From: Atherinomorus stipes
Lineage: Eukaryota > Chordata > Actinopteri > Atheriniformes > Atherinidae
Length of the DNA: 64,000 nucleotides
Direction: 5' to 3'
NCBI GenBank assembly: GCA_023101725.1
Contig: JALJCO010007119.1
Span: 186,001 to 250,000 of the forward strand
The position numbers and the translations under genes were made by a program. Positions 1 to 11,295 of this stretch are shown here, in pieces; position 1 is the first letter of the stretch, and the number at the start of each line of letters is the position of its first letter. The notes under the pieces were generated by a model. That model made no database searches and was not told the origin of the DNA. It was given only the letters and a program-made list of their open reading frames with translations.

Positions 1-3000
1 AAAGGAGTGGAGGGGTTGTACAGCTATAGATATATTTCAAATACCTAACTTTAATTAATATATGTGTATCTTCAGCGATTTAATCAATGTGTGTGGAAAA
101 TACTTTAATTACCTCTATAATTCTGTTGATTATTGAGTTTCTGATAATCATAGATCAACATTCCATTATCAATTATTCAGCTAAGTAAGTTTTATGCATC
201 CATTCTTTGTGCCTGCTTTGTCCTGTGAAGGATTGAAAGAAGAAATGATGGTAAATTTGCAATAGGGAGAGAAATGGATACAGTCTAAACAGGTTAGTTA
301 ATCACACAGCACTCACTCTCAGATCTAAAGCAGAGGTATGGTCACCAGTAAGGTCACCAGTGTGTTTACAGTCTGTGGGACGTAACTACAAAATTCACAA
401 GTACAATGAGAATGTGCAAAGTTAGCACAGATAGTCCTCAAATGACCAACCATTAATGCAAAGTGAGAAAGCTGTTCCATCAAACACCACTAAGCAATAA
501 TTATGACAGAGAGCTATAATCCAGTATGCTAAAATCATAACGTACAGGAAATTAATCCACCACATCCATGTGATGATAAACATGGAACAAAGCACCACAC
601 ATACAGTAAAATGATCCCCCAGTGCAGCTGCACTAAGCTACCAGTGGTAGATGTAAATATCTCAAATTCTTACAACTACTGATGAAAATAATACTTTCCC
701 TGTAAATACTGGACCTTCAGGCTACACTGTAAAAATGCTTTGTGTGAAAAGACTCGGTCAGGCCCTTAGCCTGTGGATTGCCTCTTCAGTTCTACATGCC
801 TTTTTTCTAAGAGATGGGTGTTTGCATCTGTTTCGGCAACTCTTTGACAGTTCAACAAAAATAATAATAATGATAATATCCAAGTCATATTTACATTAGG
901 TCCAACAATGGCATACTATTAGATTGAAGTGATGGAGCCATGAATGTGGATGAATCCAGTATATAAATGGAGGCAGAGGCAGGAGTTGCTCCAGAGTGAA
1001 ACCTGCCTACACATCTCATGCCTACAGTCCAAGCTGTGATTGGCTTGGCTGCTACTTGTTTTTTTGTTTGTTTGTTTTGTTTTGTTTGGAATAGTCTTTT
1101 ATTATAAGACTTAAAAAAAACAATAACTAAGACAGATGAATATTTACTAGATTTTACCATGAATAACACATTATGAAGACACTGTTTACAAAACATCCAT
1201 TCAAACTACTGCAAATGCAAAAAGGAAGGTGAGCTGGAAATGACATGTTTTAAAAGTTATAATTGCACTCCAAATGTATGCAGTGCATTTACATATGCAC
1301 TGCAAAGTTAATTTTGGTGGACTGAATGATGCCCCTATTTAATGGTTGAAGAAGCATCAGTCAGATCGAGCAGCTACTTCAGCACCATGGACAGTGACTC
1401 ATCAATAGATATAACAAATACATACAAAAGCCCACTCATATTTCAGAGCCATAGATTCTAACTTGCACAAACCCCTGTCGGATAGAGCAGATGACACTCA
1501 CCAAATTAAGCTTGGTGAGTCTGCTGCTGCTCTTTCTTTTCCAAAGCTGTCCAAGGGAATGGACAGCTTTGAAATGCATCCCTGGGGATAATCGGTCTGC
1601 TACATGCCTTTTAACCAACTGAGCCACTGACGTTACATCGGCTAAAATTGAATATTTTTTTAATCTATTTTTAATTTGAAAAGTTTATATCAGTACAAAT
1701 TTTTGTTGTACCTACGTAGTATTATTTTTACTATGACAAATTGACAATGCACATGATTTAACATCTGAAAGATGATACGAAGCTCCAGTATATGACTTCT
1801 GAACTGAGCAGAAATGTGTGGTGCTAAAGGTAAACCTCTGTGGGTCCTTGAGCAAGGTCTTTAACCCACACCAACTTCTCCTGGGGTGCCATGATATGCC
1901 AGCCCTCTGGTGTCTAGTCTTTTAAGAGATGGGTCAAATGCTGAGCCAAATTTCCATATTGGGAATAATAAAGTTAGAAATATTGTTATTATTATTATTA
2001 TTAGATACCCCAAACTTCTGTTGCAAATCAGGGTAAGTACTTTTGAAATGTTTGCTGTCTATGCATATGATTTTATTTATTTATTTGTTAATTGGAAAGC
2101 AAAATGTGTACAAATTTACAAATGCGACAAAAACACAACACATCTGATCATCATCAAATTTTCTGAACTGAATTAAAGTTACAATCTAAAGGTTGAATTC
2201 AACTATGCAGACATGAAATACACCCAGTACATTTCGTAGTGTCTCTGGGTGATACATCATGCACCCTTGTACACAGTAAGCATTCCTAATATATACAGCA
2301 TGAGTTTTGACACTTGCATATTTGATTTGTCACATTTTTAGCTAAAATTGCTCAAATATCTTGAGATCAACTGAGGCCGATGATCCTGAATTAGACTGCA
2401 GGGATTTGTCCGGCACTTTCAGGTAAAATGATGCTCAAGGCTGCTTCCATCTTGGCGAAGTTGCATCCTGCCCAAGAGTAGGAAAAATATGTATAAACAT
2501 TTTCTCATCCCTGCTGCCGTTATTGTTCTTAACAACTACCAACCAAGTAGTTTTACTTTCTTTTATCATCATCGCTGCTATTTTATTTTATTTTATTTTA
2601 TTCTTTTTCCTTTTATATGTCTTTGTTGCCTTGTTGTTTGGTATGTACAGTATGTGAAGAATAACTGACTGCTTGCTGCTACAGACCAAATCACTCCAAG
2701 GGGCTAATTGATGATACCTTGAACCTTGAACCAAGATTAAGGAACAAAGATGCAGAATAAACCAAAAATTGAAATTATGAATGCACTTTGACTGAACATA
2801 AAACTGTTCCTGAGAAGAATACAAAAATAAAACTAGCTAGAGTACCTGGGCAGAGTTCGTTAAGGGTCGGGATTTGGTCCCATGACAAGAAGTTTGATAT
2901 TACAGTACAAGGCAGAATAAAAGAAGAAGAGATAAAATAGAAAGCATTGGAGCAAACAGCTTCTCTGCTTTGATCCTTAATAATCCAGTCACCATCTATG

Positions 3001-3359
3001 ATTCAATGTAATCCTTATTCAGGATCAATTGTGCAGCAATTATTTGCTGGCTGTTACATAAGTATATGAATACCTGTCAGAACTAATCCTCCACAGAGAT
3101 GACATAAAAAAAATCTCTGGCTCAATACAGTATCGTTGACAGCTTTGCAACTGTAACATGTTTGGAAAACAGTCACACATATACTTAGTGGACAGAGAAT
3201 ACATACAAAACACACAACCAAAAGTATTCTTTCTTTCTTTCTTTCTTTATTTACTTATGTATTTTTTTTTTTTTTTTTTATTTTTTAATAAAAATGAATC
3301 CTCCCCTCATCTTTTGAGGAGAGGGGAGTAAGAAGGGAATTCCCCGAGGGGTAAAAGAG
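1..3359. other. Non-coding DNA 5' of the first recognised ppp1r1b exon
   Basis: I see no supported exon here. The first exon of ppp1r1b, expected to encode the N-terminal KIQF protein-phosphatase-1 docking motif, was looked for and not found, so this stretch is either intron 1 or exon 1 lies beyond the window. Visible contents are AT-rich sequence, a short dispersed repeat near 912-965 with a relative at 5754-5800, a (TTTC)n run at about 3229-3250 and a poly-T run at 3263-3279. Confidence 0.5.
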
Positions 3360-4530
3360 TTTTATCTTATCTTATCTTATCAAAACGTCGGAGACCAACA
3401 CCTGCTACACTCTTCAGACTGACAGACCCACCATCACCAGAAGAAGAGAGTGGTCCACACCAGGTGGGTCAGTTACTGTCATAGAAATTAAACCAAAGAA
3501 AAATGTGTTGCATCAAACTGGAACAGATGAGGAGGAACAGCAACTTCTTTTTAAAGTAGATTCAAGTACACCACATGCTTACAACTTTTGTATATTTGGT
3601 TGTATTGCCTCTTGTGGACAAGCCTCCAAAATTATTTTCTTTTATTACAACATAGATAAGGGTGAAAACATTTCCATAGTATTGTTGTTTTTGTCATTGT
3701 TGCTGCTTCACTGCTTTAAAGTGAAAGACTCAAAAATAGCATACAGACACATTTAATTAGAATATTATATAATTTGTTTGAGGCTACATTACCACAAGGT
3801 GGTGTGGAGAATTTTGACAAGCCTCTCTGATGTAACACCTCAACATATGGTGTACATCCATGAGCTGTAACAATGCATGTTTTTCTTCTTCAGTGGGTTC
3901 TGGGGGAAAACGGAGCTTTGAAAGCCAAACTGGTTCACATGTCATCTTACCAGCCGCCCTCACTCAAAGGTAAACGTATTCTTCGCAGATTATTTTGGAT
4001 ATGTGCTCTACCTTATGTAACAAGACAAAATGGGGAAATGTTGAAGGTCTAATTCTGCTGTGGCAACTGCCATGTGGTTTATATCTGTCTGGACTATGAG
4101 CATATCCAAAAAACAGCGAGATCTGTGTGTGTCCCTGTTGTGCAGGGATATGTGAATGTGTGTTATGTGAGATTAGGAGCAGAGACAGCTGTGAGTCTGT
4201 TCTGGATCATCCTGGATTAAAGGATGCAGCTGCAACATGGTTTCACACACACACACACATACGCACACACACGTCTGGTTTATGTTGCCTATAGGGACTC
4301 TCCTTTGACACAGTGCATTATTTAGCCCCTTACACGGACCTTAACGGTCAACAAAAAATGCCTAACCCTAAACCTTAACGGCCCCCGGCCCTAAAATCAA
4401 GTATCAACCTTCAAAAACTATACCTTGCACCTCTAAGAACAAAATTTTTGTCCCCATACTTATAAGAAGTCCCCGTAAGTCACTGTGGTTAGGTTTTGGT
4501 ATCCATTATTAGTTAAAGCAAGTACACTTA

Positions 4531-4570
<40 letters not shown>

Positions 4571-6723
4571 GCGATGTACAAATATTAACAAATGTAAAAA
4601 CACTTCTCTGTTGGTATCTTTTGATCTTCCACTATATCTACTTATCTATCCCTGTTCACACTAAAGGTTATTATTACCTCAGCCAAGGAGGTAATGTTTT
4701 TGGTGTGCCAGTTACTGTAACTGTTAGCCTTGAACACATATGCATGTTTAGTCCTAACTGTAAGGGATTTATTAGTAATAATTAATATCTTAAATGTGTT
4801 TATTTGCGGAAGGAATGTTCCTCGTGGCTTTGTATTTCTGTGTTTTTAGACCACACTCACATCCATCCAGGCATTCACCTTAACTAGCCCTGGAATTCCT
4901 CACCTGTTAGCCTGTCGTTTGTTGCATTACTGTGCTGTTGTGATTAAGAGTGACCAGTAAAGACAGTTAACTGTACAAGCGAGTCCTGTGTGTTCTGACC
5001 GACACCCCATGGTGAACATCAACTGTCCTTACCAACACCTAAACATTCTTACATGAACATCACCCTAATAGGCCAAATTTTTGGAATTTTTCCATATAAC
5101 TCCATACAAATGGCCCGAGTGTTTGGTAAAAAATTACAAGAAAGGATCTCAGTGAGTTCCATAATGTTTCAAAAGTTGATCTGGATCCAGAGAAAATTCC
5201 GGATACTATGATCCAGAACACACAAAAATAAGGGAGTCAAGCTGCTTTGCGGAGGTCTTCACTCTCCGAGTGCTTTTCTAGTTTCTAAATGAAATAACCT
5301 CTGTCTCATTATTACTGAATATGCTGGCAACTGACCACTAAAAGTGTTCCAGGAAAGGACAGCCATTGAACTTGGGAAAAGTGAAGTCTGCTGAATGAGC
5401 AGCATCATTAAGCTGCACATGTTCTTGTGTGTTAGGTATGTGGGAAGGAAATGGCAATAGAGTGCATGACGGTAAGATGACAAAGCAGTGGAGGCGGTTT
5501 GAGGATCTGTGCAGTGTTCCTATGTGATTGCTTGGATTCTAGTATTCATGTGGATGATTCTGCATACAGTGGACTCTACACCTCTTCAAGACAGAACAGC
5601 AGTCTCTTTCTATAGTGTAATGCTCCGTGCCACATTGCATTCTTCAGGAATGTTTTTTAGGAACATGGATGGCTTCTAAAATCTGTTATCACAGCTTAGT
5701 TTAAAAAGCAATTCTGAAACATGAATGCCTTCCAAGTCATATTTATATTTATTTATATTTATATTATACTATTAGATTGAAGTGAATGATCCATGAATAT
5801 GGATGCTTCCACTTTGTGAAGATGAAAGATCTGCAGTGGCCATGTTAGTGTAACTCTCAGAAGTCTTGTGGAGTCTGTTGAATTAAAGCTGTCTGGCAGG
5901 GGCATCTACACAGCACATTACTGAAGTGGTTTTAATGCCATGGCTGATCTTTGTATGTATGAAAATGTCATTCATTATATAGATATCACTTTTACATCAA
6001 CATGTTGTCACTTTACATCTCCATTCAGAATTTTAATGACATGCGCGCTCACATCCATGACCTCATTGCAGATGGTGCAATTTTGTTCTTCAATAATTTG
6101 ATTATACTTTTCTCGAGGTTTTAATGATTGAAAATCTAAAATTTTAGCTAAAATGAGACAGGCCAGTTTATAACCTGTTAACATCCATCTCAGTTGAAAA
6201 AAATTAGTTGTCACACGTTTTAAAAGGCAAACAGAGCACATACAGTGAATGATTTCACTCATACTTTCATCTATTGTTTGTTATCGGTGTGTGACCCTAT
6301 CTTTATTTATTAATTCATTATAGCTCTCCCTTAACTTGCATTTCCAGCTGTGCAAAAGATGGCCCAGGCCCACTTGTCCTCTCTAGATATGAAATCTGTG
6401 GATGGAGAGGAGCCCCTCCTCTGGGGAAGAAGAGGAGCAACAGGAAGAAGAGGAGCAGCAGACAGCTTCTGCCACAAGTGGGATATTCAGTGGAATAATC
6501 TCTTGCATCAGTTTCAACGTACCTCTAAAATTTGTTTTAAATAATGATAAAAAAACAATATTTATATGTTCAATTTATTTTCACAGCAGATCCAAGAGAA
6601 GACAGCAGACCTCTCAGAGATCCATGTCATCTGCTGGACAGTTCAGCAACAAAGTCTGAACTCAGTCATCACCACGATGCCAAGGATAAGACCACAGAAA
6701 GTGAGGAAGTACAGAGCAAATGA
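3360..6723 (+). CDS. ppp1r1b: DARPP-32 (protein phosphatase 1 regulatory inhibitor subunit 1B), 3' part, with apparent frameshift
   Basis: DARPP-32 is a cytosolic inhibitor of protein phosphatase 1 that becomes active when PKA phosphorylates its RRRPTPA threonine. Visible exons: about 3360-3463, whose certain part from 3383 reads KRRRPTPATLFRLTDPPSPE then EEESGPHQ; 3894-3969, ending SSYQPPSLK; 6348-6477, starting AVQKMAQAHLSSL and carrying an acidic Glu/Gln tract; and 6587-6723, ending EEVQSK-stop. Splice phases agree (0, 1, 1). The alignment to mammalian DARPP-32 (RRRRPTPA, SPEEEASPHQ, YTPPSLKAVQ, acidic tract) is from family knowledge. Oddities: exon 1 is not found; the start of the first exon is uncertain because (TTATC)n lies against it; the acidic tract is in frame with the 5' part only if one C of the CCCC at 6413-6416 is ignored; the Cdk5-site threonine is replaced by Gln. 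The last donor (ACAA/GTGGGA) is weak and the last acceptor is a tandem CAGCAG. Confidence 0.85.
3970..6347 (+). other. ppp1r1b intron between the PPSLK and AVQKMA exons
   Basis: The intron has a GTAAAC donor and a TTTCCAG acceptor. It contains a (CA)n-flanked dispersed repeat at 4240-4570 (CCCTAA and GTCCCC motifs) that has a relative in aldh18a1 intron 2 at 17130-17420. It also holds a second copy of the short repeat seen near 912. No other exon is supported inside it. Confidence 0.6.
4528..4566. repeat. (CA)n microsatellite
   Basis: Uninterrupted CA dinucleotides, about 19 units, in the ppp1r1b intron, next to the dispersed GTCCCC-type repeat. Confidence 0.95.
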
Positions 6724-6905
6724 CAAAAGAACAGGGCTCAAATGGAAACAGAGTCAGAGAGGAAATTACCTGCACAGCACATGCATGGACCACGTGTGTC
6801 TGTGCGTGTGCGTGCATGAGTGTACGTAGGGGTGTGTTTTTTTTTTTTTTTTTTTTTTAGCTCTGTACGTGTTTGTATGCATGCAAAAAAAAGCTGAATG
6901 TGGAA

Positions 6906-6936
<31 letters not shown>

Positions 6937-8889
6937 TAGACTGTGACCAAGGAAGAATATAAATGAACAGGTGTGGGGGAGGGACAGTTTGACTTGGGAC
7001 TTGTAAAGGAAATACGTTTTAGTGTTCAGAGGAAGCCACTGACATATTCCAGAGCAGCCGAGAGCACTCCAGAACTGCTGAAGGTCAAACTGGAATTGGC
7101 AGCATTTCAAGGCATGATTTCATGTCTGAAGAAACTTTTTCACTTTCACTTTCTCACAGTGTGAAGTGGAAGTCACTTTAGGAAAGAACCTCCTTGTTAT
7201 GAAAGAGAATGAGCATGTCATATTGTACTGTACATATTCAAACACATTAGGTCAGTAGTTTTTGTCTGTAGTATTCATGTGACATTTTTGTTACTCCAAC
7301 AAGGTTTTGCATACAGTCACTCAAGTCCCAAATTGCAGTCAAATTCATTTAGGATGTATCTCAGTAAGAGCATTCATTTTGGATATATGCTTGCAAGGCC
7401 GACCAAACAAAAAGAGGATGGATTACAGATGATTTAAGCACACAAAATCCAGGTTATACTCTATCAGACAAATGCAACTAATAATGATAATGTAGCCCTG
7501 TTTTTCTGTTCTAAAATTATAAACAGGCTTTTTGTAACAAGCACAATCTGCTTGTGATGGCATGCATACAGTATATGGGAACTCAAAGACACCTAATATT
7601 TCAAAATCCAATTAAATGATTAGAATGAAGGCTCATTTATGACTCTGTATATAAATAATTTGTTATTAAAGCAACTCAAACAGGCTGTGAGAGTAGTTGT
7701 CTGTACAATTACGTTCTTTTCTGCAGTTACAGAAAAAGGCAAAAGCTTTATCTGTTTTGTCCAGACAGTAAATAGTGACAGCATTGGCCATGTGCAATGT
7801 ATGCATCTTAATTTAGTTAAGCAGCAAGTTTTATTAAATTTACTTTTATCTTTTCTTTGTGCACTGCCTGTGATGCAGGTTTTAAGTTATTTGAACCTTC
7901 ACCACAGTCTGAGTGTTACTAAACAGCAGATGAGAGCGTCACAAAACAAATTCAATCAGTTTAATAAGATTTGAGGTGAGTGCAGCTAATTCAGAGGACA
8001 TGCAAAGTTCTATTTTTGTCATAGTTCTTTCTAATTTTTGGAATAGTAATTTGTTTTTCAGCAGAAAGCTGTGTGTGATCTCAAATAAACAATGTGGACA
8101 CCACAGACATATTTTGATGTTGGTTGCATATTTTTAAGGAGCCACTATATGGTCAGATAGTGACACCTTGTGTTCAAAGCTACTTATTACAAATTCTATA
8201 ATTAAAACTTATTCAGGGAACTGCAATAATATGCTCTGAAAGCTTATCTGCAAAACGCAGTTCTTTGTGAAGATGGCTTATAGAATGTTAACAACTTTTC
8301 CTCTCAATCTATCTTCCTCAGTAGGGCAGAAGATATTTCAATAAGATATTAAAATGGAAAATTACAGGTGCTAACATGGAAAAATCAGTTTTATTCATAG
8401 AAGCGCTCGTTACAGAAAACTTACACCTTTCATTTAGTTAACAGCTGATAACCACATTAGTTTATCAAAATATACACTTTATGCCAAGCCTTCTATGATT
8501 TAGCCATGCATGCTATGACATTTACAATTTAATGCTGAAGTGGCTGAGTTTGAACTGCAGGAGGCAATGTTTCATGACATTTTCAATACTAATAAGCACT
8601 TTGTCAATAAAAGGAATTTTTAAACATAAAAACCAAAATGGAATAGAAATAAATACTTCATAACTATGCTTGTGTGTGTTTTTTTATTCCTTTAGAATGA
8701 TTTGAAATACTTGTGATTGAAATAAACAAAGCAGCATCTCTACCAAGCCAAAAACCTTAGTGAGTGTTAATATCAACATTTCCAGCTATCCACTTCATTT
8801 TGATTGCTAAGCAATTCGTTTACCCTGGCTTAATCTCTTATATTTTTTATCTGTTGCTTTTTCTTTGATTATTTTCTCCTTTTAATCCA
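6724..8889. other. Shared 3' region between convergent ppp1r1b and pnmt
   Basis: The two genes point toward each other and no exon is supported between their stop codons. The stretch starts with low-complexity DNA: a GT-rich run, a T tract at 6837-6859 and a (GA)n run at 6905-6931. Candidate poly(A) signals are AATAAA near 8085 for ppp1r1b and, on the - strand, the complement of TTTATT near 8682 for pnmt, about 200 bases after its stop. In mammals STARD3 and TCAP lie between these two genes; neither is visible here. Confidence 0.6.
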
Positions 8890-10387
8890 TTATTCCTTCC
8901 TTGCCTTTACAAAAAACACCCCTGTCACATCATCAACCCCCACCCTCATATCCTGAGGCAGTGTGTAAACTTCCAGCCTGATCAGTGTGTAACCATTCTC
9001 CATCAAACTAGCACACACCTGGGCCTCATTCAGTGGGACCACAGGGATCTTCACCCCAGGCCCTCCGAAATAGTAGCTTTCCCCCAGGGCTCCAATGAGA
9101 AGGAGGTGGCCACCAGGACGTAGGAGCTTCCGGATGTGGCCCAGAGCCCTGGTGAAAGCAGGGAGGTCAGGGCTAACGCTCTCCAGGCAGAAGCAAGACA
9201 CCAGACAGTCGGCTCCTGCTGAGGGAAGGGCATCAGGGGCCAGAGGCTGAGAGCTGTGCACGTCAATGGGGAGAATATCTGCAATGACCTGACGCAGCTT
9301 TGCAGCTTTCTCTGTCCATGCTGAAGCCCTGGAAGAAAGATTATTAATGAAACCATTTAATATTCTAAGTGTGTAACACACCATCTCTCACCAGTAAGTT
9401 ACAACACTTCACCATGAACGAAGTTTTCAGACACATTTTGAACTAATCTTTTTTGTACCGTCGTCCCTCCAGTTTGCAGACATGCTGTAGGTATGGCGTC
9501 CAGTCCAGACCGCATCCTCCCTCTCCCTGGACCCAGCGCCTCAGCTCCTGTCGGTTGACTTCCAGGAAGTCAGTGAGTAGCACTTTACTGAAAACCTCAC
9601 AGCCACTCAGTACCTGGTACAGAGTGGGACCTGAACCTATGTCCACCAGGAGCTCACCGCTCACATCACCTGGGAAAGATGGAGGAGAAAAGAGTAAGGG
9701 AAAGGAGAAATGTGAAAAAAGCCCAAGGAAGGATTCTTGACACTTTTACATTTTCCTGCAAAAGTCAGAAATGAAGATTCTGATCAATGATTTTAAAGTT
9801 TTATCTAAAAGTTGTGCAGTTGAAAAAGTTAGCTTTCGAAATAAATTCAGACAAAAATGAGTCTGAGTCTGCTAAATCTAAGCTGCATCATAACTTCTCA
9901 CAGCTAAAAATCAGGATCACAAGGAAAATAAAAATCATTGATGAGAAATAAGAATATACGTTTGTAAGCTGATTGATTTCACATTTGATTTTTCTATTAA
10001 TTTTATTGAAGGGTTTAAAATTCTGACCTCATGCAGAATCCCACATTATTATCTTTCACATTCTTTATTATTCTAATTTCTTTTTGGTGTTCCAGAAGAG
10101 ATGAAGAGGAAAGACATTTTGTTTTGCCCTCTTATTTTTCATAAAAGAAGGTTTTTTCCAATCGTGATATCACATCCTAACACCAGAATGCTGTTTGCAT
10201 CGCTTATCTTACCTTCATTGAAAGCTCTATGCAGACATGCCAGCTTCCAAGGCACAATACTGTCTTTTCTCCCAAAATCGGCTCGTGGTGGAGTATAGTT
10301 GTACTGTAGATACGCAGCAGGATCAAACTTCTGGTAGCAGGCGGCCATAGCTGCCACCCCATTCTCTTTTACCTTGTCTTCTGTCAT
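8890..10387 (-). CDS. pnmt: Phenylethanolamine N-methyltransferase
   Basis: PNMT transfers a methyl group from S-adenosylmethionine to noradrenaline, making adrenaline, in the cytosol of chromaffin and adrenergic cells. Three exons, read from the right: 10213-10387, 9459-9669 and 8890-9328, joining in phases 1 and 0 with no loss of frame to 274 residues (human about 282). Exon 1 holds the N-terminal AYLQYNYTPPRADF substrate/cofactor lid. Exon 2 begins DVSGELLVDIGSGPTLYQ, the SAM-binding motif I, and continues TDFLEVNRQELRRW. Exon 3 has ILPIDVH and RPGGHLLLIGALGESYYFGG and ends GVFFVKARKE. The ATG at 10385-10387 gives the family N-terminus. Close relatives NNMT and INMT share the fold; motif I with its SGPTLYQ context and the DFLEVNRQEL segment favour PNMT, but a phylogeny would settle it. 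Confidence 0.92.
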
Positions 10388-10462
10388 CCCTTTCTCCTTG
10401 CAGCTCTGCCTTTGTGCTTCAGTTGATTACTCTTCAGGTACACTGTTACCCACTGTATTGAC

Positions 10463-10469
10463 TTATATA
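10463..10469 (-). promoter_or_regulatory. TATA box of pnmt
   Basis: The - strand reads TATATAAG 76-82 bases upstream of the pnmt ATG. That leaves room for a short 5' UTR with transcription starting near 10435-10440. No other TATA-like motif stands closer to the start codon. Confidence 0.6.
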
Positions 10470-10956
10470 CCTGGGTGTACTGGCGTATCTTTGCTATAAT
10501 GTGTGCGTTTGCGCTTTGGGCTACTCAGACTGAGATAGTGATCCTGTTTTTCAGTCCATGGTTCCTGATAGCATTTGTTCTGTTTGCATTCCCTGCCCTG
10601 TGGCACTGATACCATCAGATCAGGGGGCTTCCTCGAACACTAGGCCCATTAATGGACTCCTCTTAAGGCTTTCAGGTCCTTCATCCACCTTTCAAAGGCC
10701 TTCCATATCTACATGATCATTATACAGGACCTTTTGCACTAAGTCAGATTTATCTCATGAAAGCCCCTGGAAAAACACAAACAGGTCAAGCTTTCAGACA
10801 AGCAGATTACTTTCGAACATAGCCAGATCCATTTTGCTTGATGGTGATGTTTGTATTGAGATTTTGACATCAGAGATGTTCAGACGTTTAGTAAAGAAGG
10901 AAAATCTTATATAATATCCCTACAAAAAGATATAATTTACATATATAAATATTATA

Positions 10957-11295
10957 CAGGGAGTGCAGAATTATGAGGCAAATGAGTATTTTAACCACAT
11001 CATCCTCTTTATGCATGTTCTCTTACTCCAAGCTGTATAGGCCGAATTTCAATAAATAATTGAAATGGGTATATATTTGTTTATTGTTAAGTTGCCTAAT
11101 AATGATGTTTGCCTAATACACCCGATATAGGGTGTTGATGTCATTAGACCATACCCCTTCTTATTCCAGAGGTGCACATCACCTGATATGCTTAATTGGT
11201 AGGCTTTCGGCCTATACAGCTTGGAGTAAGACAACATGCATAAAGAGGATGATGTGGTCAAAATACTCATTTGCCTAATAATTCTGCACTCCCTG
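10957..11295. mobile_element. Internally deleted Tc1/mariner-type mini-transposon (MITE)
   Basis: Long inverted termini start CAGGGAGTGCAGAATTAT at the left and mirror it at the right (ATTCTGCACTCCCTG). They extend about 95 bases with few differences, up to a shared GTATAGGCCGAA. Each outer end is flanked by TA (10955-10956 and 11296-11297), the target site of Tc1/mariner elements. The 339-bp body has no transposase. Internal stretches such as TTGAAATGGGTATATATTTG look like the 3' end of a longer autonomous relative, so this is a deletion derivative. Family assignment is by recognition of the termini, not by a search. Confidence 0.85.

Noticed and set aside
2366..2422. Open frame TEADDPELDCRDLSGTF ending at a GTAAAA donor, first taken as a ppp1r1b exon
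   Set aside because: Once the next exon was seen to extend upstream through KRRRPTPATLF, this segment no longer fitted the family sequence, and its acceptor is poor.
6350..6544. 64-residue frame through the acidic exon of ppp1r1b
   Set aside because: Only its first 26 or so residues match the family; the rest (LLWGRRGATGRRG) is the out-of-frame reading of the Glu/Gln tract.
9453..9740. 95-residue + strand ORF
   Set aside because: It is antisense to pnmt exon 2.
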